64,000 nucleotides of DNA from Streptomyces sp. NBC_00483 (GCF_036013745.1 NZ_CP107880.1:10044001-10108000); one strand, 5' to 3'; positions 53,806 to 62,716 are shown, counted from the stretch's first letter. Numbers and translations: made by a program. Notes: generated by a model not told the origin, from the sequence alone.

Positions 53806-54737
53806 TGAGCGGCTGCACTCCCGACCCGGCCCCCTCCTGCTGCGCGCCCTCCCGCGAGGGCGGCCCGGAGGTCACCGGCACGGGACCGGTCACCCTCACG
53901 CTCACGCCCCGCGACGAACCGGCCTACGACACCCGCGTCGACCTGCCCGGCGGCACCTTCCGCATGGGCAGCGAGGACTCCGACGCGAACCCCGGGGATG
54001 CGGAAGGCCCGGTGCGCGAGGTACATGTGAAGGCCTTCGCGATCGACGCGTACGCCGTCACCACCGCCCGATTCGCCGCGTTCGTCGAGGCGACCGGGCA
54101 CCGCACCGAGGCCGAACGCTTCGGCTGGAGCTACGTGTTCGCGAAGTTCCTGCCCGGCCACCTGCGCAAGATCTCGCCGCGCCCCGACGCCACCCCGTGG
54201 TGGTGCGGGGTGGAGGGCGCGACCTGGCGCACCCCGGAAGGCCCCGGCAGCGACCTCGAAGGCCTCTGGGACCACCCCGTCACCCACGTCGGCTGGTCCG
54301 ACGCCGCCGCCTACGCGAAGTGGGCGGGTGGCCGGCTGCCCACCGAGGCCGAGTGGGAGTACGCGGCGCGCGGCGGCCTCGACCAGGCCCGCTATGCCTG
54401 GGGCGACGAGCTGACCCCGGGCGGCGAGCACATGTGCAACATCTGGCAGGGCACCTTCCCCACCAAGAACACGGAGGAGGACGGCTACGCGGGCACGGCC
54501 CCCGTCCACGCCTTCCAGCCCAACGGCTACGGCCTCCACAACGTCGCCGGCAACGTGTGGGAGTGGAACGCCGACCTGTGGGAGCAGGGCGGAGACCCGA
54601 ACACCCGCGTCATGCGCGGCGGCTCGTACCTCTGCCACCACTCGTACTGCAACCGCTACCGCGTGGCCGCCCGCACCTCCAACACGGCGGACAGCACATC
54701 GGGCAACACCGGTTTCCGGGTGGCCTACTCGGCCTGA
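53805..54737 (+). CDS. Formylglycine-generating enzyme (SUMF1/FGE family)
   Basis: The 310-residue protein shows FGE features: VDLPGGTFRMGSEDSDANPGDAE, GGRLPTEAEWEYAARGG, NGYGLHNVAGNVWEWN and the catalytic pair C277/C282 in SYLCHHSYCNRYR. FGE is a copper-dependent oxidase that turns the CxPxR cysteine of sulfatases into formylglycine. Directly coupled to the sulfatase (one-base overlap), so it is its dedicated activator. The N-terminus has an extra Cys-rich stretch (SGCTPDPAPSCCAPS). Converges on the next gene with a 13-bp overlap. Confidence 0.95.
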   Translation: MSGCTPDPAPSCCAPSREGGPEVTGTGPVTLTLTPRDEPAYDTRVDLPGGTFRMGSEDSDANPGDAEGPVREVHVKAFAIDAYAVTTARFAAFVEATGHRTEAERFGWSYVFAKFLPGHLRKISPRPDATPWWCGVEGATWRTPEGPGSDLEGLWDHPVTHVGWSDAAAYAKWAGGRLPTEAEWEYAARGGLDQARYAWGDELTPGGEHMCNIWQGTFPTKNTEEDGYAGTAPVHAFQPNGYGLHNVAGNVWEWNADLWEQGGDPNTRVMRGGSYLCHHSYCNRYRVAARTSNTADSTSGNTGFRVAYSA

Positions 54738-55426
54738 GCCCCGGCGACGTACTCCACCGTGACCTGCTCGGCGTGCGCGGCGAGCAGGTCACGCAGTTCC
54801 TCTGACGCGCCCTTCAGCAGATGTCCGTCCCGGTCCGCCCGGACGGTCTCCATGAGGAACGCGACGCGGGTCGAGTCCTCGGTGACACAGGTGCGGTGCG
54901 CGTCGCGGTGGTTCCAGTGCCGGGTCAGTACGCCGGTGGAGTCGGCGTAGATGATCTCGCCGGGCTTGGGGTTCTCGACGGTGTCGGGTTCGCCGAGCGG
55001 AGTGAACTCCTCGGTTCCGTCCGCGTAGCGGATCTCCACCACGTCACCGGTGACGTGGTCCAGGTCGAAGGCTCCGGCGGGCAGGCCGTGCCGTACGGAG
55101 ACGGCGTTGTAGGTGTCGACCGCCGGGTTGATGCGCGGCAGCGCGCCCTTCTTCGCCATGCGGCGGCCGAGCGCGTCGACGCTGGGCCGGATGCGGCGCG
55201 GGTTGGTGCCGAAGGAGCGGTACGCGGTGTGCCACGCCTCGATGCGGGGGTCGGACTCGTCGGCGGGCTGCCAGGAGCCGTCGGCGAGCTCGCGCTCCAG
55301 GTCGCCGAGCGCGGTGACGGTCTCCGGCCAGGGCTCGCGCCCGCGCAGACCGGTGGCCGTGACGACGGCGATCAGGGTGTCGGGGAAGGCGTCGGCGACG
55401 GCGGGGGTGAGGTGGAAGGCGGGCAT
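54725..55426 (-). CDS. B3/B4 tRNA-binding-type domain protein
   Basis: The 233-residue protein matches stand-alone B3/B4 domains related to phenylalanyl-tRNA synthetase beta: WHTAYRSFGTNPRRIRPSVDALGRRM, RINPAVDTYNAVSVRHGLPAGAFDL, and GEIIYADSTGVLTRHWNHRDAHRT. Some members edit or bind mischarged tRNA or amino acids; many are uncharacterised. It follows a DMT exporter on the same strand (51 bp gap) and both face an XRE-cupin regulator, hinting at amino-acid-related stress handling. Confidence 0.8.
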   Translation of the reverse strand: MPAFHLTPAVADAFPDTLIAVVTATGLRGREPWPETVTALGDLERELADGSWQPADESDPRIEAWHTAYRSFGTNPRRIRPSVDALGRRMAKKGALPRINPAVDTYNAVSVRHGLPAGAFDLDHVTGDVVEIRYADGTEEFTPLGEPDTVENPKPGEIIYADSTGVLTRHWNHRDAHRTCVTEDSTRVAFLMETVRADRDGHLLKGASEELRDLLAAHAEQVTVEYVAGAQAE

Positions 55427-55477
55427 CGGAGGCTCCGTATCTGGGGGAGTGCGAGGGGTGCGACGGGTTCGGAGGGG

Positions 55478-56332
55478 TCAGGTGAGGGCGAGGAGGCTGA
55501 CGGCGACGGCGGCCGTGCCCAGGCCGACCAGCTGCCCCCGGTGGATCCGCTCAGCCAGCACACCGCGCGCGAGCAGCACCGTACCGGCCGGGTAGAGGGC
55601 GGTGATCACGGCGACGACCGTGAGGTCCCCGCTGCGCGCGGCCAGCAGGAACAGCAGGTTGGCTATCGAGTCGAGCACACCCGCGGCCGCCGAGATTCCG
55701 TACGCGGGCTTCTCCGCGCCGAGCCGTCGGTGCAGCACCGCGGCCGCGCCGAGCGTGACGGCCGACGACACCGCCCTGCCGACGATCAGCGGCGCCACGC
55801 CACTGTCCGACGGCGCCTGGTGCAGACAGACCAGCTGCAGCGCGATGGTCGCGCCCGCACCGAAGGCGAGCAGCAGCGCCGTGCGCGAGGGACGGGACGA
55901 GCCCGCGCCGCTCCCGGCACTGACCAGGACCACGGCGACGAGCGCGAGCGGCAGCCCGACGAGCCCCGCCGCGGCGAGGTGCTCGCCCTGCAGCAGACCC
56001 ACGGTGACCGGCAACGCGGCGGACACCAGTGCCGTCACAGGGGACAGCACGTTCATGGGCCCGATGGCGAGGGTCTTGTAGAGCATCGCGAACGCGGCGG
56101 CCGACGCGACACCGGAGGCCACGCCCCACCCCACGGTGGCGGAACTGAACGAGGCGCCGAGGAACGGCCACAGCAGCAGCTCGACCGCGAGGCTGGCGGG
56201 CGCCGCGACCATCACGGTGCGCAGCACATGGGCCTTCCGGGCGCCGAGACCACCGAGGAAGTCGGCGCATCCATAGGCGAGAGAGCTGCCCAGGGCCAGC
56301 AGCAGAGCGATCACGAACCTCATCCTTGCCAT
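55478..56332 (-). CDS. EamA/DMT family transporter
   Basis: The 284-residue protein has ten predicted helices in two EamA repeats (LGSSLAYGCADFLGGLGARK; AAGVLDSIANLLFLLAARSGDLTVVAVI). EamA carriers export or import amino acids and metabolites. ATG at 56332; another in-frame ATG three codons on has poor spacing. Divergent from the XRE-cupin gene across a 115-bp region with repeated operator-like sites. Confidence 0.9.
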   Translation of the reverse strand: MARMRFVIALLLALGSSLAYGCADFLGGLGARKAHVLRTVMVAAPASLAVELLLWPFLGASFSSATVGWGVASGVASAAAFAMLYKTLAIGPMNVLSPVTALVSAALPVTVGLLQGEHLAAAGLVGLPLALVAVVLVSAGSGAGSSRPSRTALLLAFGAGATIALQLVCLHQAPSDSGVAPLIVGRAVSSAVTLGAAAVLHRRLGAEKPAYGISAAAGVLDSIANLLFLLAARSGDLTVVAVITALYPAGTVLLARGVLAERIHRGQLVGLGTAAVAVSLLALT

Positions 56333-56345
56333 CTTCGTGCTTCAG

Positions 56346-56411
56346 CGGAACGACCAAACCGTACAATGAACCGACCGTGATGTGTCAACCGAACGACCGC
56401 GCGGTACATTC
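56346..56411. promoter_or_regulatory. Direct-repeat operator for the XRE-cupin regulator
   Basis: CGGAACGACC...GTACA (56346-56368) and CCGAACGACC...GTACA (56389-56411) align at 16 of 23 positions and are 43 bp apart, about four turns, between the divergent DMT and XRE genes. Confidence 0.5.
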
Positions 56412-56447
56412 CACTGGCCAGTCGGTGGTGAAGCGGAAGGTGGTCTG

Positions 56448-57029
56448 GTGACCGAGACAGAGGCAGCCCTGCGCACGCTCGCGCACAACGTCAGGACGGC
56501 CCGCACCCGCGCGGGCCTCTCCCTGGACGAGCTCGGCCGCCGCGCCAAGGTCAGCAAGGGTGCCCTGGTCGGCCTGGAGAAGGCGCAGGGCAATCCGAAC
56601 TTCGCCACCCTGGTCCGGCTCGCCGACACCCTCGGTGTCTCGGTGTCGGCCCTGATGGAGGGCCCGACCGAAGGGCGCGTGCGCGTCGTGTCCTCGGACC
56701 AGGTCATGCCGCTGTGGGCGGGGGAGCGGGGTGGGGAGGCCCGGCTGATGCTGACGACCACGGGCCCGGCCCCCGTCGAGGTGTGGCGCTGGCGCCTCGA
56801 ACCGGGCGAGGAGTATCCCAGCCACCCCCACCAGGCCGGCGTCATCGAGACGGTGAGTGTCACCAGCGGCCGTATGACTCTCGTCGTCGACGGCACCGAA
56901 CACCCCGTGGCGGCCGGCCAGACCGCCACCTTCGACGGGGACGCCGCACACACCTACCGGGGCGCGGGCGAGGAAACCTGCCGGCTGATCATGACGGTGC
57001 AGCTGCCGCCGGGGCAGGCAACGGGCTGA
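56448..57029 (+). CDS. XRE family regulator with cupin domain
   Basis: The 193-residue protein combines an N-terminal XRE helix-turn-helix (AHNVRTARTRAGLSLDELG, then VSKGALVGLEKAQGNPNFAT) with a C-terminal cupin (HPHQAGVIETVSVTSGRMTL). This layout regulates adjacent transporters in response to small ligands. GTG at 56448 after GGAAGG; a 22-codon upstream extension is within the operator and rejected. Presumed to control the divergent EamA-B3/B4 genes and itself. Confidence 0.9.
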   Translation: MTETEAALRTLAHNVRTARTRAGLSLDELGRRAKVSKGALVGLEKAQGNPNFATLVRLADTLGVSVSALMEGPTEGRVRVVSSDQVMPLWAGERGGEARLMLTTTGPAPVEVWRWRLEPGEEYPSHPHQAGVIETVSVTSGRMTLVVDGTEHPVAAGQTATFDGDAAHTYRGAGEETCRLIMTVQLPPGQATG

Positions 57030-57067
57030 CCTGTCGCCGAGGCAGTCAACAGGCCGCCGCCGGGGTC

Positions 57068-57082
57068 ATAGGCGCCACCTAT
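57068..57082. promoter_or_regulatory. ACCTATC box, dctA promoter
   Basis: ATAGGcgccaCCTAT: a palindrome containing a T-N11-A pattern (T57069, A57081) expected for LysR proteins, 125 bp before the DctA start. Shares CACCTATC with sites near the LysR and tartrate dehydrogenase genes. Confidence 0.5.
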
Positions 57083-57206
57083 CCGGGGCATCGATTTTTG
57101 GTCGTGGACCTCCGCGCACGCAAACCGCTTCACTGACGCGGTAGTTGGGGCGGCGCCGGACGGGCCCGGTGCCGCAGTTCCCAGCCGTGCCCGGATGGAG
57201 GTTGCA

Positions 57207-58595
57207 ATGACGCACGCCCCGGACGCCGCCGCAGGCGCCACCCCCGAGGTGAAGGCCAAACCGTGGTACCGGCAGCTGTATGTGCAGGTGTTGGTGGCGA
57301 TCGTCGTCGGCATCGTGCTCGGCTGGCGGTGGCCCGACCTGGGCACGGCGATGGAACCGGTCGGCACCACCTTCGTCACGGCGATGAAGATGCTGATCGG
57401 CCCGATCGTCTTCCTGACCATCATCGGCGGCATCGCGGGCGTGGCCGACCTCAAGAAGGTGGGTCGCACGGGCGTCAAGGCGCTTGTCTACTTCCAGGTC
57501 GGCACGATTGTGGCGCTCGGCTTCGGGCTCCTCGCCATCAACCTGTTCCCCCTCGGCGACGGCGTGCACGCGGACGTCGGCGGCCTGCACACCTCGGGCG
57601 AGGCGAGCCAGTACGTCGAGCAGGGCGAGGCCCAGCACTGGTGGGAGTTCCTCACCCACCTCGTCCCGGACAGCTTCTTCGGCGCGTTCGTCGAAGGTGA
57701 CATCCTCCAGGTCATCTTCCTCGCCGTGATCTTCGGGATCGCCCTGAAGATGGTCGGCCCGGTCGGCGAACCGATCATCGCGTCCGTCAACCGCCTCACC
57801 GAGGTGGTCTTCAAGGTCCTGTCGTTCGTGATGAAGGCGGCCCCGGTGGGCGCCTTCGGTGCGATGGCCTTCGCGATCGGCAAGTTCGGCCTGTCCACAC
57901 TGGCCAGCCTCGGCTCGCTGATCCTGCTGTTCTACGTCACGTCCATCGTGTTCGTCGTCGTGGTCCTCGGCGCCGTCCTGTCCCTGTACGTGAAGCTGAA
58001 CCTCTTCCAACTCCTGCGCCACTTCAAGGAAGAGCTGCTGCTCGTCCTCGGCACCTCGACGGCCGAGCCCGCGCTGCCGGGGCTGATGCGCAAGCTGCAG
58101 TTCATGGGCGTCGACCGGTCGACGGTCGGCCTGGTGGTGCCGACCGGCTACAGCTTCAACCTCGACGGCGCCGCGATCTATCTGTCCCTCGCCACGCTGT
58201 ACATCGCCCAGGCCACCGACACCACGCTCTCCCTCGGCCAGCAACTCGGCCTGCTGGCCGTCATGTTGCTGACCTCGAAGGGTGCGGCCGGGGTCGCGGG
58301 CGGCGGATTCATCGCACTGACCGCGACGTTGTCGACCGTGGGACATGTGCCCGTCGCGGGCATCATGCTGATCTTCGGCATCGACAAGTTCATGTCCGAG
58401 TGCCGGGCCCTGGTCAACTTCTGCGGAAACGCCGTGGCCACCCTCGTCGTCGCCCGTTGGGAGGACGCGCTGGACCTGGAGCGGGCGCGGCGGGTCCTGA
58501 CGGGCGAGGAGGTCGAGGCGCTGCCCGCGGCGCCGGCCGCGATCGCGACGGTGCCCCCGCAGAAGGCCGTCCCGGCGCCCGTCCCACCGGCCTGA
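57207..58595 (+). CDS. dctA: Dicarboxylate:cation symporter (DctA/DAACS family)
   Basis: The 462-residue protein has DAACS features: KPWYRQLYVQVLVAIVVGIV, MLIGPIVFLTIIGGIAG, the serine-rich LGTSTAEPALPGLM hairpin, GYSFNLDGAAIYLS and KFMSECRALVNFCGNAVAT. It imports C4-dicarboxylates with sodium or protons. ATG at 57207 follows GGAGG; the slightly earlier ATG overlaps that ribosome site. Followed by a LysR regulator and a tartrate dehydrogenase, so tartrate or malate are likely cargo. Glutamate carriers of the same family are an alternative, though less fitting here. Confidence 0.92.
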   Translation: MTHAPDAAAGATPEVKAKPWYRQLYVQVLVAIVVGIVLGWRWPDLGTAMEPVGTTFVTAMKMLIGPIVFLTIIGGIAGVADLKKVGRTGVKALVYFQVGTIVALGFGLLAINLFPLGDGVHADVGGLHTSGEASQYVEQGEAQHWWEFLTHLVPDSFFGAFVEGDILQVIFLAVIFGIALKMVGPVGEPIIASVNRLTEVVFKVLSFVMKAAPVGAFGAMAFAIGKFGLSTLASLGSLILLFYVTSIVFVVVVLGAVLSLYVKLNLFQLLRHFKEELLLVLGTSTAEPALPGLMRKLQFMGVDRSTVGLVVPTGYSFNLDGAAIYLSLATLYIAQATDTTLSLGQQLGLLAVMLLTSKGAAGVAGGGFIALTATLSTVGHVPVAGIMLIFGIDKFMSECRALVNFCGNAVATLVVARWEDALDLERARRVLTGEEVEALPAAPAAIATVPPQKAVPAPVPPA

Positions 58596-58640
58596 GCCGC
58601 GGCCGCCCGTCCCGCCCCTCCCCGCGCAAGCGCCATGTCG

Positions 58641-58658
58641 ACCTGTCGATAGGTTGCC
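58641..58658. promoter_or_regulatory. ACCTATC box, lysR promoter
   Basis: ACCTGTCGATAGGT (58641-58654) is a near-palindrome followed by TGCC; read on the complement it gives GGCA-ACCTATC, matching the other two boxes. Lies 32 bp before the LysR start, suited to autoregulation. Confidence 0.5.
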
Positions 58659-58685
58659 CTTATGGCAGCAGGTGGAGGAGGCAGG

Positions 58686-59591
58686 ATGGACGCGCGGCAA
58701 CTGCAGTACTTTCTCGCCATCGTGGAGCACGGCGGCTTCAGCAAGGCCGCCGCCGCGCTCCACGTGGCGCAGCCGTCGTTGTCGCAGGCGATGGCCAACC
58801 TGGAGGCTGACCTCGGCGTCTCGCTCTTCCACCGGATGGGCCGCGGCGTCGTCCTGAGCGAGGCTGGCGCCGAACTCCTGGAGCCGAGCCGCCGCGTCCT
58901 GCGCGACCTCGCCGCCGTACGCGAACGGGCCGCCGCCCTGACCGGACTCGGCAGCGGCACCGTGGAAGTGGCCACCATGCCCTCACCCGGCATCGAGCCC
59001 ATGGCCACGCTGATCCACCGGTTCGCCCAACTGCACCCGGACGTCACGATCAGCACCCGCGCCGCCTTCACCCCCGAGGAGACCGTCGAACTGGTCCGCA
59101 GCGGCGCCTGCGAACTGGGGCTGCTCGGCGCCGACAAGCCGGTGACCGCGCCCGGCATCGACATGCTGCCGGTGGAGGAGCAGCCGTTCGTCGTCGTGGG
59201 CGCGGCCGACGGACCCTTCGTCGACGGCGCCGTGCTGCACCCCCAGGACCTGGCCGGGCACAAGCTGATCGCTTCCCGGACCGGCAGCCTGATGCGCAGC
59301 ATCGTCGACGACATCACCGCCCGCGGCGGGGACACCGAGATCGTCGCCGTCGTCGACCACCGCACGTCCATACTCCCGCTGGTGCTCACCGGCGTGGGTG
59401 TCGCCGTGCTGCCCGCGGCCTGGACCCGGCTCGCCCGCCGCTGCGGCCTCGCGGTCGCCTCACTCGTACCGACCGCGCATCTGCACGTCGCGATGATCAG
59501 CCTGCCCGCGCACCTGACACCCGGGGCGCGCGCCTTCCTGGAGCTGACCCGCTCGCTGGCGGAACGCCGCGCGCGGACCCCGTCGACGTAA
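58686..59591 (+). CDS. LysR family transcriptional regulator
   Basis: The 301-residue protein has the N-terminal LysR HTH (LQYFLAIVEHGGFSKAAAALH, then VAQPSLSQAMANLEADLGVSLFHR) and an effector domain starting VEVATMPSPGIEPMATLIHRFAQLHPDV. ATG at 58686 follows GGAGGCAGG. Set between dctA and the tartrate dehydrogenase on the same strand, it probably activates both with a dicarboxylate as inducer. Confidence 0.92.
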   Translation: MDARQLQYFLAIVEHGGFSKAAAALHVAQPSLSQAMANLEADLGVSLFHRMGRGVVLSEAGAELLEPSRRVLRDLAAVRERAAALTGLGSGTVEVATMPSPGIEPMATLIHRFAQLHPDVTISTRAAFTPEETVELVRSGACELGLLGADKPVTAPGIDMLPVEEQPFVVVGAADGPFVDGAVLHPQDLAGHKLIASRTGSLMRSIVDDITARGGDTEIVAVVDHRTSILPLVLTGVGVAVLPAAWTRLARRCGLAVASLVPTAHLHVAMISLPAHLTPGARAFLELTRSLAERRARTPST

Positions 59592-59610
59592 CACCCCCGG
59601 ACCGAACACG

Positions 59611-59620
59611 GCACCTATCA
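59611..59620. promoter_or_regulatory. ACCTATC box, tartrate dehydrogenase promoter
   Basis: GCACCTATCA upstream of the dehydrogenase (GTG 59767), followed 8 bp later by CCTATGTG. Third occurrence of the box shared with dctA and lysR. Confidence 0.4.
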
Positions 59621-59766
59621 GCCGCGCCTATGTGTCGCATCGGAAGCATGTCTTGGACGCCCCGCGAACCGGCCTGTTGACTCGGGAACACACCAACCGC
59701 CGCCCGGCCAGGCGCTCTTGAGCACTCCCTTGAGCACGGGCGTTTCCCGTACCGCTGGAGGCCCTC

Positions 59767-60849
59767 GTGTCCGAACTCCGCACCTTCCGCATCGCCGCCA
59801 TTCCCGCCGACGGCGTCGGCACCGAGGTCGTCGCGGCGGGGCGCGCCGTCCTCGACGCCCTCGCCGCCGGCTCCGAGGAGGCCTTCGCCTTCGACTGGCA
59901 GGAGTTCGACTGGGGCTGCGAGTACTACGCCCGTACGGGCAAGATGATGGCCGACGACGGCCTCGACCGGCTCAAGGACTTCGACGCCATCTACTTCGGT
60001 GCGGTCGGCTGGCCCAGCGTCCCCGACGACGTCAGCCTGTGGGGCCTGCGCCTGAAGATCTGCCAGAACTTCGACCAGTGGGCCAACGTCCGGCCCGTGC
60101 ACTTCCTGCCCGGCGTGGTCAGCCCACTGCGCAAGGCCGACGACACCGAACTCGACTGGGTCGTCGTCCGCGAGAACAGCGAGGGCGAGTACGCGGGTCT
60201 CGGCGGCCGCAACCTCTCCGGGCGCGGCCCCGGCGGCGAAGTGGCCGTCCAGTCCTCCCTGTTCACGGAGGTGGGCTGCGAGCGCATCATCCGCTTTGCC
60301 TTCGACCTGGCCCGCACCCGCAGTCGCCGCAAGGTCTCCTCGGTCACCAAGTCCAATGCCCAGCAGTACGGGATGGTGCTGTGGGACGACGTCTTCAAGC
60401 GGGTGGCCGCCGAGTACCCGGACGTGGAGACGGAGAGCGTGCTGGTCGATGCCATGTCGGCGAAGTTCGTGCTCAAGCCCGAGGACCTGTCCGTCGTCGT
60501 CGCCTCGAACCTCAACGCCGACATCCTCTCCGACCTCGGCAGCGCGCTCGCCGGCAGCCTCGGCCTCGCGGCCAGCGCCAACCTCAACCCCGAGCGGCGC
60601 TTCCCGAGCATGTTCGAGCCGGTGCACGGCTCGGCCCCCGACATCGCGGGGCAGGGCCTGGCCAACCCGATCGGCGCGGTGGGCAGCGCGGCGCTGATGC
60701 TGGAGCACTTCGGCCTGCCCGACCAGGCGGCGCGCCTGAACAAGGCGATCGAGACGGTCACCGGAGCGGGGATCCTCACCCGCGATGTCGGCGGCACGGC
60801 CTCCACCGAGGACGTCACCAAGGCGCTGATCGACGCACTGGGCAACTGA
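59767..60849 (+). CDS. Tartrate dehydrogenase/decarboxylase family protein
   Basis: The 360-residue beta-decarboxylating dehydrogenase has FRIAAIPADGVGTEVVAAG, YFGAVGWPSVPDDVSLWGLRL, the VVVRENSEGEYAGLGG motif, KSNAQQYGMVLWDDVF, and FEPVHGSAPDIAGQGLANP. These match tartrate dehydrogenase, which oxidises or decarboxylates tartrate and malate with NAD and Mn/Mg. GTG at 59767 follows TGGAGG. 3-Isopropylmalate dehydrogenase is the near relative, but the DVSLWGLRL wording and the context fit tartrate. Ends before a strong hairpin. Confidence 0.9.
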   Translation: MSELRTFRIAAIPADGVGTEVVAAGRAVLDALAAGSEEAFAFDWQEFDWGCEYYARTGKMMADDGLDRLKDFDAIYFGAVGWPSVPDDVSLWGLRLKICQNFDQWANVRPVHFLPGVVSPLRKADDTELDWVVVRENSEGEYAGLGGRNLSGRGPGGEVAVQSSLFTEVGCERIIRFAFDLARTRSRRKVSSVTKSNAQQYGMVLWDDVFKRVAAEYPDVETESVLVDAMSAKFVLKPEDLSVVVASNLNADILSDLGSALAGSLGLAASANLNPERRFPSMFEPVHGSAPDIAGQGLANPIGAVGSAALMLEHFGLPDQAARLNKAIETVTGAGILTRDVGGTASTEDVTKALIDALGN

Positions 60850-60967
60850 CCCCCGCACGGCGTCACGATCCGTCCCCGCCGGTCCCCGCGCGGCGACGCC
60901 ATCCGTCCCGGCCGGTCCTCGGGTCGCGCCGACAGGCCGGGACGGCCGCTCCGAAGCGGCCACCCAT

Positions 60968-61000
60968 GTGCCGGGCCCCGCTCGTTGTGGGGCCCGGCAC
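60968..61000. terminator. Bidirectional hairpin terminator
   Basis: Perfect 12-bp stem GTGCCGGGCCCC (60968-60979) with its complement (60989-61000), 9-nt loop, between the convergent tartrate dehydrogenase and EEP genes. Confidence 0.85.
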
Positions 61001-61010
61001 GCGCCGTTGT

Positions 61011-62057
61011 CTACCAGCTGACCCCGGCCGCCACCGGCCGGTGGTCGCTGCCGGTCGCGGGCAGCACCCAGGAGCTGTCCGCCGTGACGCCCCGCACCAG
61101 GATCTGGTCGATACGTACCACCGGGAAGTCCGCCGGATAGCTGAACCCGAAGCCGTCGCCCGCCTCCTCCTGGGCCGACCGCAACTGCGAGGTGAGGCCG
61201 TCGAACGCGCGGTCGTCCGTGCTGCCGTTGAGGTCACCGAGCAGCACCACCCGCTGGCTGTCCTCGGCCGCGATGGCCTTGGCGAGGGCCTGTGCATTGC
61301 GGTCCCGGCTCTCCGTCCAGAAGCCGCCGCGGGGCATGACGCGTACGGAGCCCAGGTGGGCCACGTACACCGCCACCGGACCGCGGTCCGTGGTGACCGT
61401 GGCGCGCAGCGCCCGGTTCGAGGGCAGCTTCTCGGCGGCCGACTTGGTGGCGCCCAGAGGTCCGACGTCCATCGCGGTGTCGACCGGCTCGACGTCCGAC
61501 AACGGCAGCTTGCTCCACAGCCCGACCGTCCCCTGCACCGTGTGGTGCGGATACGCCTCGGCCAGCTCCTTCTCGTACGTGGTGCGGCCCTGCGCCGTGA
61601 TCTCCTCGAGCGCGAGCACATCGGCGCCGGAGGCCACCAGGTCGTGGGCCGTCCCCGCCGGATCGCGGTTGTCGGCGCGGACGTTGTGGCTGACGACGGT
61701 GAGGTCACTGTCGTTCGCGTGCGCCTTGTCGCCGAGTGCGCCGCCGAAGAGGCCCGTCCACACCATGGCCGGCAGCAGCACCGCCACCACGGCGGTGGCG
61801 GAGCGCCGACACAGCGCCCCGGCCAGCAGCACCGGCACGAAGAGACCGAACCACGGCAGGAACGTGTCCACCAGACTGCCGAGGCCCCCGCGGTCCGTGA
61901 CCTGCGCGTGCAGCAGCAGAAGCAGCCCGAGCAGCAACGCGAGGACCGCGATGACCCGGCCGCGCCTCCAGGGACCCGGCCGGGAGAGAGCACGGAGAAG
62001 AGCACGGGAGAGGGCCGGGATCGACCGGGTCATCCGTGCACGCTTGCTGTCGGTCAC
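61011..62057 (-). CDS. Membrane-anchored endonuclease/exonuclease/phosphatase (EEP) family protein
   Basis: The 348-residue protein has three N-terminal membrane segments and then an EEP domain: LTVVSHNVRADNRDPAGTA, VLALEEITAQG, VVLLGDLNGSTDDRAF and a final ATGSDHRPVAAGVSW, which hold the catalytic Asn/Glu/Asp/His set. The domain should face outside. Targets could be nucleic acid, phosphodiesters or cell-envelope lipids. GTG at 62057 overlaps the VanY-like stop by 4 bp, so they are coupled. Confidence 0.88.
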   Translation of the reverse strand: MTDSKRARMTRSIPALSRALLRALSRPGPWRRGRVIAVLALLLGLLLLLHAQVTDRGGLGSLVDTFLPWFGLFVPVLLAGALCRRSATAVVAVLLPAMVWTGLFGGALGDKAHANDSDLTVVSHNVRADNRDPAGTAHDLVASGADVLALEEITAQGRTTYEKELAEAYPHHTVQGTVGLWSKLPLSDVEPVDTAMDVGPLGATKSAAEKLPSNRALRATVTTDRGPVAVYVAHLGSVRVMPRGGFWTESRDRNAQALAKAIAAEDSQRVVLLGDLNGSTDDRAFDGLTSQLRSAQEEAGDGFGFSYPADFPVVRIDQILVRGVTADSSWVLPATGSDHRPVAAGVSW

Positions 62058-62716
62058 TGCTGCATCCTCGGGTCCTCGGTGGGGTCGGCGTACTGGGCCG
62101 GGCAGCCGCGATCCACGGCCTCGGTACGCAGTTCGTAGTGCCAGGGCTCGTTGCCGTAGATCTGGCAGAGCCCGTACGCGGCGCCGTGCTCGGACAGCCA
62201 CGCCGTCGCCCCGGAGCGCCCGAGGTCGACCGCGTCGCCGGACACGTGCGGTGAGGTGTCGGCGGTGGCCACCCATTGGGCGGCCTCGGCCTCGGAGCCG
62301 TACTTGTCGACCGCCTCCCTGAACAGCCGGTTCTGGTACTCGGGGGAGCGCCAGCCGCTGTTCACGGAGAACGTGACGCCGTCGCCGGAGGCGTCCGTCG
62401 CCGCCTGACGGAGAGCCTTGAGCAGGTCCGGGTCGAGCCTGCCGACGGCCGGGGTCGTGTCGTCGAAGACCGTCACGCCGTCGGGGACCACGCCGTCGGC
62501 CTCGCCCACCGCGTTCTGCCCGCCGCGCTCCCGCGATTCCATGGGGGAGGGCGCCGAGGTGGACGAGGGCGTTACCCAGGCCTTCGTCGGTGGCGAGGCC
62601 GACGAGGACCTTGGCGACCGGAGGCCGAGGACCGTGGCGACCACCGCCGCGCTCACGACGAGGCCGATGACGAGGAGCAGCGGACGCGGCCGGTGGGCCG
62701 ATTGGTTTCGAGTCAT
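62054..62716 (-). CDS. VanY-like D-alanyl-D-alanine carboxypeptidase (M15)
   Basis: The 220-residue protein has an N-terminal membrane anchor, a Ser/Pro linker and the M15B zinc carboxypeptidase domain: SGWRSPEYQNRLF, ADTSPHVSGDAVDLG with the His and Asp zinc ligands, and EPWHYELR with the catalytic Glu and last His. It trims the terminal D-Ala of peptidoglycan stem peptides. ATG at 62716. Divergent from a VanR-like regulator, with which it shares the promoter gap. VanHAX genes are not in view. Confidence 0.9.
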   Translation of the reverse strand: MTRNQSAHRPRPLLLVIGLVVSAAVVATVLGLRSPRSSSASPPTKAWVTPSSTSAPSPMESRERGGQNAVGEADGVVPDGVTVFDDTTPAVGRLDPDLLKALRQAATDASGDGVTFSVNSGWRSPEYQNRLFREAVDKYGSEAEAAQWVATADTSPHVSGDAVDLGRSGATAWLSEHGAAYGLCQIYGNEPWHYELRTEAVDRGCPAQYADPTEDPRMQQ

